A stretch of DNA of 5,334 bases from the NCBI GenBank assembly GCA_964412385.1, contig CAYPOV010000311.1, forward strand, positions 1 to 5,334, read 5' to 3'. The stretch's first letter is position 1. Each line of letters begins with the position of its first letter. A model generated the notes under the pieces. The model made no database searches and was not told the origin of the DNA. It saw nothing but the letters and a program-made list of their open reading frames with translations. The DNA is from JBGSYN01 sp964412385. Lineage in GTDB: Bacteria > Pseudomonadota > Alphaproteobacteria > Geminicoccales > Geminicoccaceae. Below, one piece after another: positions 4,061 to 5,334 of the stretch. Both the position numbers and the translations under genes were made by a program.

Positions 4061-5334
4061 ATGACAGAAGAGGGGAGGAAAAGCGCCGAGATCAGAAGTC
4101 AACCTCAATTCTTGAATGAAGAGGTGGCTGTCGCGCAGATAAGGGATCTTGTCTCATCGGCACGCACCACCTGGCTTCTGCAGATCGGCTTCTTGGCCTT
4201 TATCGGCATGACGCTTTTGAGCGTGCGCGATGTCGATTTCTTCTCGATCGCCTCCGCCATCAGCCTGCCGATCGTCAATATCTCCATCCCCACAAAAGAC
4301 TTCTTCTGGGCCGCAGCCTGGCTCGCCGCCATCCTTCACACCTACTTTCACGTCAGCTTACTGAAACTCTGGGATATCCTGGCCCTGGCACCGCCCTCGA
4401 TCGGCCACGCCCAAGACGGGCGCATCCTGAAGCTCGGCGACCGCCTGTTCCCTTGGCTCGTCAATGACTGGGCGCTGCGCCAGCGGCCGGATGCGCCCAT
4501 CGAGAAACGGCCTCTCGACTGGCTCTCCAGCGCCGTGATTGATCTCCTCATCTGGTGGGCGACACCACTCATCCTTGCGGGCTTTTGGTGGCGCGCGATG
4601 CCGGCGCATGACGCATGGTTGACTCTTGCGATCGCCGTGGCCTTGGCTCTGAGTTGCCTCGCCTCATTGATTTGCCGCCGGCAAGCGCGTCAGCGGCTCC
4701 ATTGGACAACCACGTCGGATAAGGTCAACACGCCCAATAGCCTCCTATCACAGCAATGGCGGCTTCCTGTAGCGATAGCGACATTGCTGCTGGTCGTCGC
4801 GAGCCTTATTCGCACAGAATACGAAGCACGGATCGGGATCCTCGGAAGGGAAACGTCACTTCTTGCGCCCATCGACTTTTTTGAAGCGGAGATCGCAGAG
4901 CGGCCTCCGGATTGGCGTAGCCGTGAGATCGCGCAGCGGCGCTTTCATATGGCCTGGTGTGAAGATCAAGGCATACCGCCCGAGGCCTGCGAGACGCCCG
5001 AGCACGACTATCAACGCCAGGCGCGCGAGGACTGGTGCACGGATAAGAAGATCGATCCTGACAACTGTGCCGATCGCTTCGCGGCGTTGGATCGCCAGTT
5101 CGACGATGAGTGGGATATCGAGCGCAAATCCTATCTGGCCAATATTGTCAGCCCAATCCTGGAAGGCCAGGACTTGCGCAATCTGAATGCTCAAGTTGCT
5201 TTCTTGGCGGGTATTGATCTTGCCGGAGCGCGTCTCGACGGCGCAAACCTTGAATGGGCGCAGCTCGAAGGCGCAAACCTTGGAGAGGCGCAGCTCGACG
5301 GCGCAAACCTGACCTTGGCGCAGCTCAACGGCGC
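4061..5334 (+). CDS. Multi-pass membrane protein with Cys-containing repeats and pentapeptide-repeat domain (3' end beyond window)
   Basis: The frame is open for 424 codons and runs off the right edge. Residues 1-37 are polar and probably cytoplasmic. Hydrophobic helices are seen at about 38-55, 81-99, 158-176, 186-204 and 234-250. Basic loops (RRQARQR at 206-212 and the Arg/Lys-rich 121-150) suggest N-terminus in, and five helices then place the C-terminal part in the periplasm. Residues 293-370 hold three 26-residue repeats, two carrying a WC-x10-C motif (C300/C310 and C326/C336). From about residue 370 the pentapeptide pattern A-[N/Q/R]-L-x-x begins (AGARL, GANLE, WAQLE, GANLG and so on), the hallmark of the right-handed quadrilateral beta-helix. 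Pentapeptide-repeat membrane proteins exist in several bacterial groups but their roles are mostly unknown. I cannot name a function. Codon use is somewhat less GC-ending than in the metG block, which is consistent with an accessory gene. The start is the first ATG after an in-frame stop at 4019-4021. Confidence 0.87.
   Translation, partial: MTEEGRKSAEIRSQPQFLNEEVAVAQIRDLVSSARTTWLLQIGFLAFIGMTLLSVRDVDFFSIASAISLPIVNISIPTKDFFWAAAWLAAILHTYFHVSLLKLWDILALAPPSIGHAQDGRILKLGDRLFPWLVNDWALRQRPDAPIEKRPLDWLSSAVIDLLIWWATPLILAGFWWRAMPAHDAWLTLAIAVALALSCLASLICRRQARQRLHWTTTSDKVNTPNSLLSQQWRLPVAIATLLLVVASLIRTEYEARIGILGRETSLLAPIDFFEAEIAERPPDWRSREIAQRRFHMAWCEDQGIPPEACETPEHDYQRQAREDWCTDKKIDPDNCADRFAALDRQFDDEWDIERKSYLANIVSPILEGQDLRNLNAQVAFLAGIDLAGARLDGANLEWAQLEGANLGEAQLDGANLTLAQLNG
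4937..5170 (+). repeat. Three tandem 26-residue protein repeats in gene 6
   Basis: The units start at residues 293, 319 and 345 with R-[RQ]-[FA]-x3-W, giving W299, W325 and W351 at an exact 26-residue period. Units 1 and 2 share the pattern W-C-x-D-x2-I-x-P-x2-C (C300/C310, C326/C336). Unit 3 keeps R-Q-F-x3-W but has D instead of Cys after the Trp, and no second Cys. Divergence at the DNA level suggests an old duplication kept for structure. The two Cys pairs could form disulfides if the region is periplasmic. Confidence 0.65.
5240..5334 (+). repeat. 30-bp tandem DNA repeat encoding paired pentapeptides
   Basis: Three near-identical 30-base units begin at 5240, 5270 and 5300, and a fourth starts at 5330 and is cut by the window edge. 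Each encodes GANLx-xAQLx, that is, two pentapeptide repeats. The core ggcgcaaacct and the block gcgcagctc are identical in all three complete units, and differences cluster in the variable pentapeptide positions. Such DNA-level identity points to recent expansion by slippage or recombination. Confidence 0.85.

Noticed and set aside
4856..5194. Short frames on both strands over the C-terminal half of gene 6
   Set aside because: The long uninterrupted + frame from 4061 carries helices and repeats, and the alternatives have no motifs or start signals.
5240..5334. 30-bp repeats as a CRISPR array
   Set aside because: The units are directly abutting without spacers and encode in-frame GANLx-xAQLx pentapeptides.

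Overview
The window looks like an alphaproteobacterial chromosome, most likely order Hyphomicrobiales (Rhizobiales). It has moderately high GC, strongly GC-ending codons, and a metG - tatD - metallo-beta-lactamase-fold - SDR gene order of the kind I recall downstream of tmk/holB in that group. The taxon is inferred from gene order and protein character, not from a database search. All six genes lie on the + strand.

Positions 2-3143 hold a compact, apparently co-transcribed block. It starts with the C-terminal half of methionyl-tRNA synthetase (metG, cut by the left edge). A TatD/YcfH-type metal-dependent hydrolase follows, its ATG overlapping the metG stop by 4 bases. Next is a PhnP-type metallo-beta-lactamase-fold phosphodiesterase, whose ATG shares one base with the tatD stop. 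Last is a classical short-chain dehydrogenase/reductase, 15 bases downstream with its own Shine-Dalgarno. The first three fit housekeeping roles (tRNA charging, nuclease/hydrolase clean-up, cyclic-phosphate or phosphodiester hydrolysis). The SDR is probably a metabolic passenger.

Positions 3144-3327 are a 184-base gap with small inverted repeats and no convincing terminator or promoter. The accessory part of the window follows. Gene 5 (3328-3930) encodes a 200-residue protein I do not recognise, with a Gly-rich hydrophobic centre. A 130-base gap contains a perfect 26-bp palindrome (3955-3980), likely a transcript-ending or transcript-stabilising hairpin. Gene 6 (4061 to beyond the right edge) is a long open frame for a membrane protein. 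It has about five transmembrane helices, then a soluble region with three 26-residue repeats (two of them carrying a W-C-x10-C motif), then a pentapeptide-repeat domain that runs off the window.

The part most worth a second look is the gene 5 / gene 6 pair. Both proteins lack a family I can name and both are potentially membrane-associated. The gene 6 architecture (membrane anchor, predicted periplasmic Cys-paired repeats, pentapeptide beta-helix) is unusual. Nothing in the sequence proves that the two genes work together.
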